From: Hellea sp964576765
Lineage (GTDB): Bacteria; Pseudomonadota; Alphaproteobacteria; Caulobacterales; Maricaulaceae
Assembly: GCA_964576765.1 (NCBI GenBank)
Contig: CAZNWH010000047.1
Coordinates: 1 to 17,067, forward strand
Reading direction: 5' to 3'
Length of the DNA: 17,067 bases
This document shows, in pieces, positions 6,729-15,443 of the stretch. The first letter of the stretch is position 1; each line of letters starts with the position of its first letter. The position numbers and the translations under genes were made by a program. The notes beneath the pieces are model-generated. The model was not told where the DNA came from. It did no database searches and was given only the letters and a program-made list of their open reading frames with translations.

Positions 6729-8102
6729 TTAAAAATAATCCGAGCTGACCCTGAACATTTTTTCAATATCTTTCAGGGCCTTTTTTTCTGCCAATAAAAC
6801 GACATGGTCACCTTGCTTTATAACAGTTTCATAATTGGGAAAACGCACTTGCCCCTTGTGGATAATGGCTCCTATCGCAATCCCGGGCACTAGTCCCACT
6901 TCGCCAATTGATTTTCCGGTCAGTGGGGATGTTTCCAAGACCTCCCCTTCCATGACTTCCGCTGTCCCATTTTCAAGCGAGTAAACATCAAGAATTCGGC
7001 CGCGGCGAACATGGCGCAAGATTGACGAAATCGTACTGGCCCTCGGATCGATCAGCATATCAATGCCAAGTTCACTTTGCATATTTTGCATGGAGATCTC
7101 ATTCACCAAACTAATCGTATTAGCCGCCCCTAATTTTTTGGCCAAAACAGCGGATAATAAATTTATTTTATCATCATTGGTCAAACATATGACCATCTCA
7201 GATGTAGCGACACCTGCTTCCTCTTGAATGGTGGCTTCCATTGCATCACCATTTAGAATAACTGTCCGTTTCAACGCTTCGGCGGCTCGCTCTGCTTGCT
7301 TCTTATTGCGCTCAATAACCCTGACACGAATGCCAGAAATACTCTCAAGTTCTTTTGCGACATACGACCCTATACTCCCGCCGCCAATGATAACAATGTG
7401 ACGCGCTTTATTTTCTCGATTTCCTACAATTTCCAACAGACGGGTGGCATGGTCAGATTGTGTGATAAAGTAAGCATCATCACCCACATTAAGCGGATCG
7501 CTTGGAACGGGCGCAAATATTTCGCCGTCACGTTTCACGCCAACAATAGCGGCATGAAGACCAGGGAAAAGGTCCGGAATTTGTTTGATCGGCGTGTTGA
7601 TTATCGGACAATCTTCATCAATTTTTACACCAATCATTTGAACTCGGCCTTCTCCAAAGCCAACCACATTAAACGCACCCGGGGTATTTAATCGTCGCAA
7701 AATAGCTTTACCGATTTCTATTTCAGGAGAAATAATAATATCGATTGGCATATTTTGGCGGCTGTAAAGATCGTTATATTCACTTTCCAAATAGCTTTGG
7801 GCCCTCACTCGCGCAACTTTGGTCGGCACGTCAAATAGTGAATGCGCGACCTGACAAGCTATCATATTCACTTCATCAGAATAGGTCACAGCGATAATCA
7901 TATCAGCATTATCAACACCAGCACGTTTTAGCACTTCAGGATGAGACCCATGTCCGACAACACCACGAACATCAAGCTCTGTTGTTATATTTCGGATAAG
8001 CTCAGGTGACAAATCAACAACCGTCACCGTGTTATTTTCACTCGCTAATCGGGAAGCAAGGCCGTAACCCACACGTCCCGCTCCGCAGATAATGACTCGC
8101 AT
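6729..8102 (-). CDS. trkA: Trk system potassium uptake protein TrkA
   Basis: Cytosolic peripheral regulator of K+ uptake that binds NAD(H) and gates TrkH. The 457 residues show the duplicated RCK architecture: a first Rossmann domain with GAGRVG (7-12) and the acidic end of strand 2 (VVD, 28-30), a first TrkA-C domain (about 140-225), a second Rossmann domain with GGGSIG (240-245) and VIER (262-265), and a second TrkA-C domain (about 370-455). This matches full-length TrkA rather than the half-length KtrA. The ATG at 8102 has AAGGACC seven bases ahead and lies 17 bases after the ntrX stop, so it is likely in the ntr transcript. In several alphaproteobacteria trkA follows ntrX; having trkH next to it puts both subunits together. 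Confidence 0.97.
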   Translation of the reverse strand: MRVIICGAGRVGYGLASRLASENNTVTVVDLSPELIRNITTELDVRGVVGHGSHPEVLKRAGVDNADMIIAVTYSDEVNMIACQVAHSLFDVPTKVARVRAQSYLESEYNDLYSRQNMPIDIIISPEIEIGKAILRRLNTPGAFNVVGFGEGRVQMIGVKIDEDCPIINTPIKQIPDLFPGLHAAIVGVKRDGEIFAPVPSDPLNVGDDAYFITQSDHATRLLEIVGNRENKARHIVIIGGGSIGSYVAKELESISGIRVRVIERNKKQAERAAEALKRTVILNGDAMEATIQEEAGVATSEMVICLTNDDKINLLSAVLAKKLGAANTISLVNEISMQNMQSELGIDMLIDPRASTISSILRHVRRGRILDVYSLENGTAEVMEGEVLETSPLTGKSIGEVGLVPGIAIGAIIHKGQVRFPNYETVIKQGDHVVLLAEKKALKDIEKMFRVSSDYF

Positions 8103-8119
8103 GTCTTTAGGTCCTTCGG

Positions 8120-9502
8120 TTAGTCATCCCGACTATTAGCCCCTAATCCTAAAGATTTGAGTTTGCGATGCAAGGCCGAACGCTCCATACCGACAAAGCC
8201 TGCGGTTTTCGATATATTACCCCCAAAACGGTCAATCTGGGCTTGTAAATATTCGCGTTCGAAATGCTCACGAGCATCGCGCAAAGGCATTGCGATTATC
8301 TTCTCGTTCTCATTAGCACCTGTTGCGGCTCTTACAACAGAGACTTCAGGAGGTAAGGTCTCTAACGTAATGGGTTGGGAGGGCTCTCCCGTTGCCAAAA
8401 TCAAAAGACGCTCCACATTATTACGAAGCTGGCGTACATTACCCGGCCAATCATGGGCCTGTAATGCCGCCATCGCGTCCGCGCCGATCTGGCGAGCAGG
8501 CAATCCTGTAGAGGCAGCTAATTGCGTAATAAAATGATTGACAAGTTCCGGTATATCTTCCCTGCGGCCCGTAAGAGGGGGAGCCTCCAAAGGCATAACA
8601 TTTAAGCGGTGATAAAGGTCTTCTCGGAAACGTCCAAGCTCAACATCCTCGGATAGATCACGCGAACTGGACGTAATGACCCTGACATCGACTTGCACAT
8701 CATCCTGCCCGCCAAGTCTGTGAAAGCGCTGTTCAACCAATAAGCGGAGTAGTTTACCCTGCGTTTCGAGCGGCATATCAGAGACTTCATCCAGATAAAG
8801 CGTTCCGTTATGAGCGCGTTCTAACAAACCAACTTTGGCAGTAGTACCTTCCTCATCTTCAACACCAAACAGTTCTTCCTCGACCCGCTCGGGAACCATT
8901 GATGCTGCGTTGACTGCTTTAAAAGGACCTTTAGCGCGACCGGAATGATTATGTAGTAAACGAGCAATCAGCTCCTTACCGGATCCAGATGGTCCTGTTA
9001 TTAAAACACGACTATTGGTCGGGGCAACTCTTTCAATTTTCTGGCGAAGTTGCATAATTTGCTGAGATGAACCTACGAGTTTATCCGTAGCAGGGGTTTT
9101 CCCCTTTAGCTCTTCATTTTCTTGTCTCAAGCGAGAGTTTTCCAAAGCGCGGCTGACCGTGACAAGCAACTTATCGGCTTTAAAGGGTTTAACAATGTAA
9201 TCATAAGCTCCCTTTCGAATCGCCGAAACAGCTGTTTCAACAGTGCCATGTCCGCTAATAATAATGACCGGCAAGCTGGGGTGAATGACCTTCAGACTGT
9301 CTAAAAGCTCAATCCCATCCATCGAGCTTCCTTTAAGCCAAACGTCAAGAACAATGAGAGAAGGCTTGCGAGCCTTAACCGCGATGAGGGCTTCATCACT
9401 TGTTGCTGTTTGCCGAACTTCATACCCTTCATCAGATAAAATACCCGCAATCATTTCGCGTATATCTTCTTCATCTTCGACAATTAATATATCATATTTC
9501 AT
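8120..9502 (-). CDS. ntrX: Response regulator NtrX (AAA+ / Fis type)
   Basis: Partner of the NtrY sensor kinase, linked in alphaproteobacteria to nitrogen metabolism, redox and envelope regulation. The 460 residues are a receiver domain (1-120; phospho-acceptor D53 in VLDVWLKG, K105 in VKPF), an AAA+ domain (about 140-370; Walker A GPSGSGK at 170-176, Walker B LYLDEV with D238/E239, FREDLYHRLNV at 292-302) and a Fis-type helix-turn-helix (about 405-455, NISKTAGFVGMERSALHRKL). After ELFG the sequence reads VEDEEGTTAKVGLLERA: the GAFTGA sigma54-contact motif is absent, as known for alphaproteobacterial NtrX, so it probably works without sigma54. The start overlaps the ntrY stop by 4 bases (ATGA), indicating translational coupling. 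Confidence 0.96.
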   Translation of the reverse strand: MKYDILIVEDEEDIREMIAGILSDEGYEVRQTATSDEALIAVKARKPSLIVLDVWLKGSSMDGIELLDSLKVIHPSLPVIIISGHGTVETAVSAIRKGAYDYIVKPFKADKLLVTVSRALENSRLRQENEELKGKTPATDKLVGSSQQIMQLRQKIERVAPTNSRVLITGPSGSGKELIARLLHNHSGRAKGPFKAVNAASMVPERVEEELFGVEDEEGTTAKVGLLERAHNGTLYLDEVSDMPLETQGKLLRLLVEQRFHRLGGQDDVQVDVRVITSSSRDLSEDVELGRFREDLYHRLNVMPLEAPPLTGRREDIPELVNHFITQLAASTGLPARQIGADAMAALQAHDWPGNVRQLRNNVERLLILATGEPSQPITLETLPPEVSVVRAATGANENEKIIAMPLRDAREHFEREYLQAQIDRFGGNISKTAGFVGMERSALHRKLKSLGLGANSRDD

Positions 9503-11921
9503 GAGAGGCCCTCACTTGCTTTATCGTCTGTGTTTACGCCGTCTAATAGGGTGGGGTCGATAGCGCCGATCGGAAGATCAAATTCTATCACAGCGCCTTG
9601 TTGTCCATTATCCCGATCATGCAAGGTTAAATTCCCACCATGGTCAGCCACAATACGCATAACTATGGCAAGCCCCAAACCAGTGCCGTTATCACGGGTT
9701 GTCATATAAGGCTCTAAAAGCCGCTCTTTATCAGGAACCGGCCACCNNNNNNNNNNNNNNNNNNNNNNNNNNNNNNNNNNNNNNNNNNNNNNNNNNNNNN
9801 NNNNNNNNNNNNNNNNNNNNNNNNNNNNNNNNNNNNNNNNNNNNNNTCACGGGTTGTCATATAAGGCTCTAAAAGCCGCTCTTTATCAGGAACCGGCCAC
9901 CCCATTCCATTATCAGAAATACGCAGGGTTATTTTGTCTTCCGAGGTGGATAAATCTGTTCGAATGTGACCATCATCAGCACCTTGTTGCGTCACGCGCC
10001 GTAAAACGGACTCGCCCGCATTTTTATAAAGATTTGTCAAAGCCTGACTAATCAGGCGTTCATCACATCTTACTAAAAGAACCCCTGATGTTTTGTCCTG
10101 AAATTCAAAATTAACATCTGGAAACGCTACCCCTTGCGCAAATAAAACATCTTGAATTAATGTGCGGATATGGGCCGCGGCAAATATGGGCGCAGGCATG
10201 CGTGCAAATCCAGAAAATTCATTGACCATCTGTTCCAAGGACTCAACTTGGCGAATAATCGTCTGTGTACAATTTTTGAAAACGTCAGGATCCGTTTTAA
10301 TCTCGCTTGAATATTTGCGTAATAATCGTTCCGCAGAGAGTTGAATCGGTGTCAACGGGTTTTTAATCTCATGGGCAATACGGCGCGCCACTTCCCGCCA
10401 GGCCGAATGTCGTTGAGCGGAAACGAGACGAGTCATATCATCAAATGTTAAAACCCAGCCCGTATCATTACGAACGCCCTGATAGGCCGAAACGCGCAAA
10501 TCAAAATTTCGAACGCCGCTCGGCGTAGCAAAATTAATCTGATCTTCAGCTGTGCCTAAAATACTTTCCCGCGCCTTTTTAAAGGCCGGTGCAAATTCGC
10601 TAAGAACATCATCAATAGGATAACCTAATAAGGATTCGTCTTCTAATCCTAAAAGCCGGCCAGCAGAATCGTTCATCAACGTAATACGTCCAGTTTGAGT
10701 CAAGCCGACAACACCGGCCCTAACCCCAGAAAGAACAGCCTCGGAAAACTGACGACGCTGCTCTGAAATATCATGCTCTCTGACAAGTTCATCGCGCTGT
10801 GAATTTAGCTGACTCGTCATCCGGTTAAACGCACTGCCCAGATCCGACATTTCATCCCAGTCTTTCCCAACTTCGACACGGGCAGTCATATCCCCGGAAC
10901 GAATGCGTTCAGCGGCGTTGATCAAACGCCCCAAAGGGTCAATAATCTGGTTAGCCACACCAAGGCCCAACCAAATCGCAGCAAATAAGATCAAAAGAGC
11001 CGTTTCGATAAATGTCAGAAGAAAGGTTCGACCCATTAAAGCTTGGTTATCCGCAAAATTATCAATGGCCGTTGTTGCGTTAGCAATACCCGTTAAGCTT
11101 GAGAGAACAGGACTATCGGATTGTAATAATTGCCCGACATATAAAAAGGTATTTTCGTAATTTTCTAGTCGCGTAACGGCTATGAGATAATCCAATTCAT
11201 CACGTCTTTGAAAGGCTATTTCGCCTTCACCAAGACCTTCAAAGACACCCGGTAAAGGGATTTCGAATAATGGCGCGGAAGGGCTTTCAACCCGGGTTAA
11301 AACATAGCCATCCTTTTTGACAACATAAACTGCATCTAGGTCACGCACGCGAGACATAATTTGCAAATCAGCCGTATAAGAAATTCGAGAGCGCAAAACA
11401 GCCGGGCGGCGATTAAGTTCCGCTTTCACTGACCTGACAGCTCGGCCAAGCTCGGACATTTCCTGTTCGACATAATCGCCTAATATAGTACGAGCTGATT
11501 CAATATTACTGCGAACATTCGAACCAAATAAATCATTGATGTTGCGGCTAATTAAAGATGTCGAAAACGCGCCAACAACAACAGCAGGGATCAAAGCGGC
11601 AAGACTAAAGATCACCACAAACCGCCTATGCAATAATGGCGCTGATTGACGCGTTGTTTTCGCAAAGAGGACTGACCATGTTCGGTGACCAAGATATCCA
11701 CCTAACATACTGATTAAAACCAGATTAAAGATGAGAATAGAATAAGCACTCTCTGAGCGCGCCGGATCTCCCGAAAGCGAGAACAGGGTCCCAATTACAG
11801 TCAAAGCAATAGCCGCTGCAAAAGCCACTCCAAAAACTGCGGAACGCGCAATACGGGGCGCGCGTCTTACACGTGGTAAGCTCACAGCCTCTTGGGTGGA
11901 AATCAGCTTTTGTTGGTTCAT
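9499..11921 (-). CDS. ntrY: Sensor histidine kinase NtrY, interrupted by an assembly gap
   Basis: Membrane-bound kinase that phosphorylates NtrX. The N-terminal 691 residues read from the ATG at 11921: three membrane helices (about 28-50, 59-79, 100-124), a periplasmic sensor (about 125-297), a fourth helix (298-325), HAMP (about 326-378), a PAS domain (about 390-500), the H box IAHEIKNPLTP (515-525, H517), N box NLYKNAGESV (630-639) and G1 box DNGMG (670-674). The frame then meets a duplicated 55-mer and 100 N. On the other side the protein resumes at MTTRDNGTGLGLAIV (G2 box) and ends with a TGA at 9499-9501. Removing one 55-mer copy and the Ns (155 bases) yields 2268 bases, 755 residues plus stop, a normal length. 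The interruption is therefore an assembly artefact, not a pseudogene. No strong ribosome binding site is seen at the start. Confidence 0.94.
9692..9746. repeat. Left copy of duplicated 55-mer at the gap
   Basis: This 55-base stretch is identical to 9847-9901 on the other side of the Ns. It encodes the part of NtrY around the end of the G1/F region (…EPYMTTR). Exact identity and the length of 55, a common final k-mer size in short-read assemblers, suggest two contigs that overlap and were not merged. Confidence 0.93.
9747..9846. other. Assembly gap (100 N)
   Basis: Exactly 100 N, the conventional filler for a gap of unknown size. As both sides carry the same 55 bases in the same orientation, the true gap is probably negative (an overlap of 55), and no sequence is missing. 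Confidence 0.97.
9847..9901. repeat. Right copy of duplicated 55-mer at the gap
   Basis: Identical to 9692-9746. In this copy the frame is continuous with the N-terminal 691 residues of NtrY; only one of the two copies is likely to exist in the genome. Confidence 0.93.
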
Positions 11922-11949
11922 GTAAACTACATAAAACGCGCTACATACG

Positions 11950-11978
11950 CAGTACTGTTACTTTAATACAGCACTGTT
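11950..11978. promoter_or_regulatory. Direct repeats upstream of ntrY, possible operator
   Basis: CAGTACTGTT (11950-11959) and CAGCACTGTT (11969-11978) are 10-base direct repeats with one mismatch, 19 bases apart start to start; the core CAGTACTG is itself a palindrome. They fill much of the 90-base gap between ntrC and ntrY and overlap the promoter candidate at 11963-11990. This spacing, near two helical turns, suits a DNA-binding dimer pair. No known regulator site is recognised. Confidence 0.4.
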
Positions 11979-11990
11979 GCTAAAAATCAA
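11963..11990 (-). promoter_or_regulatory. Candidate promoter for ntrY-ntrX
   Basis: On the minus strand TTGATT (11985-11990) and TATTAA (11963-11968) are 16 bases apart, about 42 bases upstream of the ntrY ATG. The other ntr junctions overlap, so this 90-base gap is the natural place for an internal promoter. The match to consensus is moderate; treat as a candidate. Confidence 0.35.
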
Positions 11991-12011
11991 CAATGCAAAC
12001 TTGCCACATTA

Positions 12012-13325
12012 TTAGGAAATATTCAGAGTTCTTAGGCGTGTGCGCAGCGTATTGCGATGAATACCGAGCTTATCAGCCGCCTTAGCGCGATTACCGCCAG
12101 TTAATCTCAATGCCTCAACAATCAAGGGACGTTCTACCCAAGCAAGGGCTATTTGATAGGACGATTCATCCTCCTCTCCGCTCTCAGCGTTCAGCAATCT
12201 ACGACAGGCGACTTCTAATTGTGTGTCTAATTTCTCTTCATCTTCCTTTGGCTTTTCTGAAAACACATCCTTTGAAAACTCCTGCAGCACCATATCGGCC
12301 GTAATCACATCATCGGAATAAAGAACGGCAAGACGGCGCACGAGGTTTTCAAGTTCGCGGACATTGCCCGTCCAATTATGACGGTAGAGAATATCCAGAG
12401 CCTCAGAGTCAAACCTGCGATGCCCGGCGGAAGACGTGTTAGACAGAAAGCTCTCAGCAAGTTCATAGGTATCGCGATCACGTGCTGATAGTGGAGGGAT
12501 ACGAATTTCAGCGACATTAATTCTAAACAAAAGATCATCGCGGAATTTTCCTTCAGCAGCCAAACGGCGAAGGTCTTTACGCGTTGCGGATAAAATACGG
12601 GGCCTGTCAGTAGTCGCAATGCGCTCGGCCTCAGTCATAACCGCGAGTAATCTTTCTTGCTGTTGTAAGGATAACTCCGCGATCTCATCAATATAGATAT
12701 CTCCGCCATTGACCTTTTGCAGTGTCAAAGATGTATTATCAAAATCAGTTGTTCTTAAAAAGGGACGATCTTTGCGCGGGCCGCCATCATGAATCAAGCG
12801 GGCCACTAGATCTTTCCCTGTCCCGACCGCGCCTTGAATTAAAACGGGCAGATCCCCGGACGCAAAGCGAGACACAGCTCTATAAACGGGCTGCATCGCA
12901 GCGCTGCGGCCAATCATCGGCAGCTTTCCTAACTCGGCGCTAACCTTGGTTCTGCGTGGATTGACGCTCTGTCCGGCGCGCAGTACAGCCTGTGTTACAT
13001 CTTCTAAATCAAAGGGCTTTGGCACATATTCAAATACTTTATGTTGACCAGACTTAAGCGCAGTATTGACCGTATTATTAGCGCTGATAATGATAATAGG
13101 CATTTTTGGGCGTTCTGCCGAAAGCTCAGGCAAACTTTCAAAAATTTCTCTACCACCCATCATGACATCGGTTAACACGATGTCACCCTGTCCTGCCTTC
13201 ACCCATTTGAGGAGCGTATCAGCATTATCAGTAGCTTTGACCGTATGGCCTGCACGGCTCAGGGCTTTAGATAATACCAAGCGTACGCTATCATCATCAT
13301 CAGCCAATAAAACATCATATTTCAT
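12012..13325 (-). CDS. ntrC: Nitrogen regulator NtrC lacking the GAFTGA loop
   Basis: Response regulator of the NtrB/NtrC pair controlling nitrogen assimilation genes. From the ATG at 13325 (GGAG six bases ahead, 11-base overlap with ntrB) it has 437 residues; an upstream TTG (13352) is unlikely. Receiver domain 1-120 with D53 (LTDVMM) and K103 (PKPFD). AAA+ domain about 135-330 with Walker A GAVGTGK (165-171), Walker B IYIDEI (D213/E214) and KFRDDLLFRINV (260-271). Fis-type helix-turn-helix about 395-437 (GGNRAKAADKLGIHRNTLRT). Between PFL (188-190) and GGDIYIDEI (207-215) there are only 16 residues, roughly 23 fewer than in E. coli NtrC: the ESELFGHEKGAFTGA segment is gone. Rhodobacter capsulatus NtrC also lacks GAFTGA and activates sigma70 promoters, so the same is likely here. 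ATP-binding residues remain. Confidence 0.94.
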   Translation of the reverse strand: MKYDVLLADDDDSVRLVLSKALSRAGHTVKATDNADTLLKWVKAGQGDIVLTDVMMGGREIFESLPELSAERPKMPIIIISANNTVNTALKSGQHKVFEYVPKPFDLEDVTQAVLRAGQSVNPRRTKVSAELGKLPMIGRSAAMQPVYRAVSRFASGDLPVLIQGAVGTGKDLVARLIHDGGPRKDRPFLRTTDFDNTSLTLQKVNGGDIYIDEIAELSLQQQERLLAVMTEAERIATTDRPRILSATRKDLRRLAAEGKFRDDLLFRINVAEIRIPPLSARDRDTYELAESFLSNTSSAGHRRFDSEALDILYRHNWTGNVRELENLVRRLAVLYSDDVITADMVLQEFSKDVFSEKPKEDEEKLDTQLEVACRRLLNAESGEEDESSYQIALAWVERPLIVEALRLTGGNRAKAADKLGIHRNTLRTRLRTLNIS

Positions 13326-14385
13326 TTTCGTCTCCGCTAATATCGGTGGCAAGTACAGGAAGAAGGAGTGAAAATTTTGTTCGCCCCGGCCGTGAGCTCA
13401 CCTCAACAATACCGCCATGAGCGCTTGCGACCTTAGAGACGAGTGCAAGACCTAAGCCTTGGCCCTCTGGCTTATTGGTCACAAAAGGTTGGAATAATTG
13501 ATCTTTGATATCATCAGCAACGCCTGGCCCATTATCTATAATTCGAATTTCAATGGGTAAATTACGGGAAGACTGCTCGTTTACGCTGGAGACCCCGCTT
13601 CGAAACCGCGTTTCCAATATTATCTCGCCCTTATCTGTATCTTCTAAAACCTCGGAGGCGTTTTTGATAACATTCAACAACGCCTGCATAAGGGTATCAG
13701 GGTCACCGCTCGCATGTGGCAATGATGGGTCATAATGTTCAGTAAAAATCAACTTTGGGTTAGCCGATTGAATAATACGCCTAGCCTGACGCAAAAGCTC
13801 ATGAATATTGACTTTTTCAGTATTATCCGGATCTTGATCCCCTAAAGTTTCCATCCGATCAGCAAGCCGGCGAATACGGTCAATTTCAGAACTGATAAGA
13901 TCAAGTAAGCTTTGACCCTCTGCACTATCCACATCATCACGCAAAAGCTGTGCAGCACCTTTTATACCAGCTAATGGGTTTTTAAGTTCATGGGCGATCA
14001 TACGGCCCATACCAGACACAACTTGCCCTCCAACGCGGCTCTTTCTCGGTTTTGGCCCTGCAAACCAAAGGCTAAGCCCAACACCATTATCTGTCGGATA
14101 GGCGATTATATGACAGAATTGATCTTCTTGTTCTGTGAGCGCAACAGGGCAATCACGCATTGTGACTGGTGAATTGATATTTTGGCATTTTGCAATAATA
14201 TCTTGAGCATCAGCATCCGCTTTAAAGACGTCCCAAGGTCTCTTCCCTTTCAGCTTTCGAACTGATGTTCCGGTCCATTCTTGTGCAGCTTGATTAGCCC
14301 AAGAAATAGTTTCTGTTTTAGGATCAATGAGAAATAGCGGATAGGGCCAGTCTTCGGATAAATTGGGCAGGACAGATTGATTCAT
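13315..14385 (-). CDS. ntrB: Nitrogen regulation sensor kinase NtrB
   Basis: Cytosolic histidine kinase/phosphatase that responds to PII protein and phosphorylates NtrC. The 356 residues have an N-terminal PAS-like domain (about 8-110, LFLIDPKTETISWANQAAQE), then the H box GRMIAHELKNPLAGIKGAAQ (127-146, H132), the N box LLNVIKNASEVL (236-247), G1 DNGPGV (284-289), the F box LFQPFVTNK (297-305) and G2 GQGLGLALV (308-316). No membrane segment is present, in contrast to NtrY. The ATG at 14385 overlaps the dusB stop by 4 bases (ATGA), and its stop overlaps the ntrC start by 11 bases, so dusB-ntrB-ntrC form one translationally coupled unit, the usual alphaproteobacterial arrangement (dusB was formerly called nifR3 there). 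Confidence 0.96.
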   Translation of the reverse strand: MNQSVLPNLSEDWPYPLFLIDPKTETISWANQAAQEWTGTSVRKLKGKRPWDVFKADADAQDIIAKCQNINSPVTMRDCPVALTEQEDQFCHIIAYPTDNGVGLSLWFAGPKPRKSRVGGQVVSGMGRMIAHELKNPLAGIKGAAQLLRDDVDSAEGQSLLDLISSEIDRIRRLADRMETLGDQDPDNTEKVNIHELLRQARRIIQSANPKLIFTEHYDPSLPHASGDPDTLMQALLNVIKNASEVLEDTDKGEIILETRFRSGVSSVNEQSSRNLPIEIRIIDNGPGVADDIKDQLFQPFVTNKPEGQGLGLALVSKVASAHGGIVEVSSRPGRTKFSLLLPVLATDISGDENEI

Positions 14386-15380
14386 GCCGCCAGCCCCGAT
14401 TGTTCTAGATCGTATAAATTTGCTAAAATACCGACAACCTCTTCAGGATCAAGCGACCGACAAATTTGCCCTCTGATTTCGCGTTCATTAGGAAGATCAA
14501 GATGCTCGACATATCCGGCCAAGTGTTTCCGCGCAACACGTATGCCTTTACCCACGCCATAAAAATCTATGAGGTCACGATAATGTTCAATCGCAACACG
14601 TCCCTTTTCTCGCAGGTTTAACGGCTCAGGTTGAAGCAGGCCGTCCACGGCCGCAATAATATCACGTAATATCCAAGGCGCGCCGACAAGGCCGCGGCCT
14701 ACCATCACGCCATCAGCGTCAGATTGGGCCATAGCGGCAAGCGCGTCATCGGGGCTGTTAATATCCCCATTAACAAAAACCGGAATAGACACGGCCTCTT
14801 TCACCGCTTTCACAGCAGCCCAATCAGCCTGTCCCGTATAAAACTGATTACGCGTGCGTCCATGGACAACGAGCATTTGCACGCCTGCTGCTTCGGCGAG
14901 CCTACCGAGCTCTGGCGCGTTTAAGCAATCAAAATCCCACCCTAAACGCATTTTTAAAGTCACCGGAACATTCACAGCCCCAATTGTGGCTTCGATAAGT
15001 TCCAGCGCGTGGTCTAGATTTCGCATGAGCGCCGAGCCCGACAGCCCCGCTGTGACTTTACGGGCTGGGCAGCCCATATTAATATCGACAATCGCGGCTC
15101 CAGCATCTTCGGAGAGTTTGGCTCCCTCGGCCATCCACTTGGCTTCACGTCCGACGAGCTGAATAACCAAAGGCTCGATCTCGCCTCCACCTGCCGCTTT
15201 GGCAACAATATCAGCATGGCCTTTCGCCAGAAACTCGCCCGCCACCATTTCAGAGACAACAAGCCCGGGCTTGAACTGTTGTAATATCCGCCTGAACGGT
15301 AAATCCGTAATTCCCGACATCGGCGCCACAAGGACGCGTGAAGACAATTCATGCTTGCCGATTTTGGGCATAAGGTTCAT
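14382..15380 (-). CDS. dusB: tRNA-dihydrouridine synthase DusB (NifR3)
   Basis: FMN-dependent enzyme that reduces uridine to dihydrouridine in the tRNA D-loop using NADPH. The 332-residue protein has the TIM-barrel start VLVAPMSGITDLPFR (16-30), the active-site cysteine C104 in DINMGCPARKVT (99-110), MRLGWD (144-149), VVHGRTRNQFYTG (171-183) and the phosphate-binding VNGDI (203-207) and GVMVGRG (224-230), then the helical C-terminal domain. The frame extends upstream to 15551, but that part overlaps ispDF and is not Dus-like; I take the ATG at 15380, with another ATG at 15371 that gives MPKIGKHEL as an alternative. First gene of the ntr operon. Confidence 0.96.
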   Translation of the reverse strand: MNLMPKIGKHELSSRVLVAPMSGITDLPFRRILQQFKPGLVVSEMVAGEFLAKGHADIVAKAAGGGEIEPLVIQLVGREAKWMAEGAKLSEDAGAAIVDINMGCPARKVTAGLSGSALMRNLDHALELIEATIGAVNVPVTLKMRLGWDFDCLNAPELGRLAEAAGVQMLVVHGRTRNQFYTGQADWAAVKAVKEAVSIPVFVNGDINSPDDALAAMAQSDADGVMVGRGLVGAPWILRDIIAAVDGLLQPEPLNLREKGRVAIEHYRDLIDFYGVGKGIRVARKHLAGYVEHLDLPNEREIRGQICRSLDPEEVVGILANLYDLEQSGLAA

Positions 15381-15443
15381 GAAGAGACTCTTAGAGTGCA
15401 AAATACATTTGCACAATATTTCATCACGTCTCAAAGGGATTAA
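15381..15443. promoter_or_regulatory. Divergent promoter region of dusB-ntr and ispDF
   Basis: Only 63 bases separate the divergent starts of dusB and ispDF, so both promoters must lie here or inside the genes. It contains the 19-base inverted repeat GTGCAAA-ATACA-TTTGCAC (15396-15414), a good operator candidate able to act on both directions, and a smaller AAGAG-A-CTCTT (15382-15392) next to the dusB start. I see no clear -35/-10 pair. The ispDF ribosome binding site (AAAGGG, six to seven bases before the GTG) is at the right end. Confidence 0.5.

Noticed and set aside
9499..9705. Separate 68-residue protein or lone kinase fragment
   Set aside because: It starts within the duplicated 55-mer and carries the G2 box missing from the upstream NtrY frame; it is the C-terminus of NtrY.
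13326..13352. Longer NtrC start at a TTG
   Set aside because: The ATG at 13325 has a well-placed GGAG and gives the normal receiver-domain start; the TTG lies deeper inside ntrB.
15014..15352. 112-residue minus-strand frame within dusB
   Set aside because: It is out of frame with the clearly conserved DusB sequence and is a shadow.
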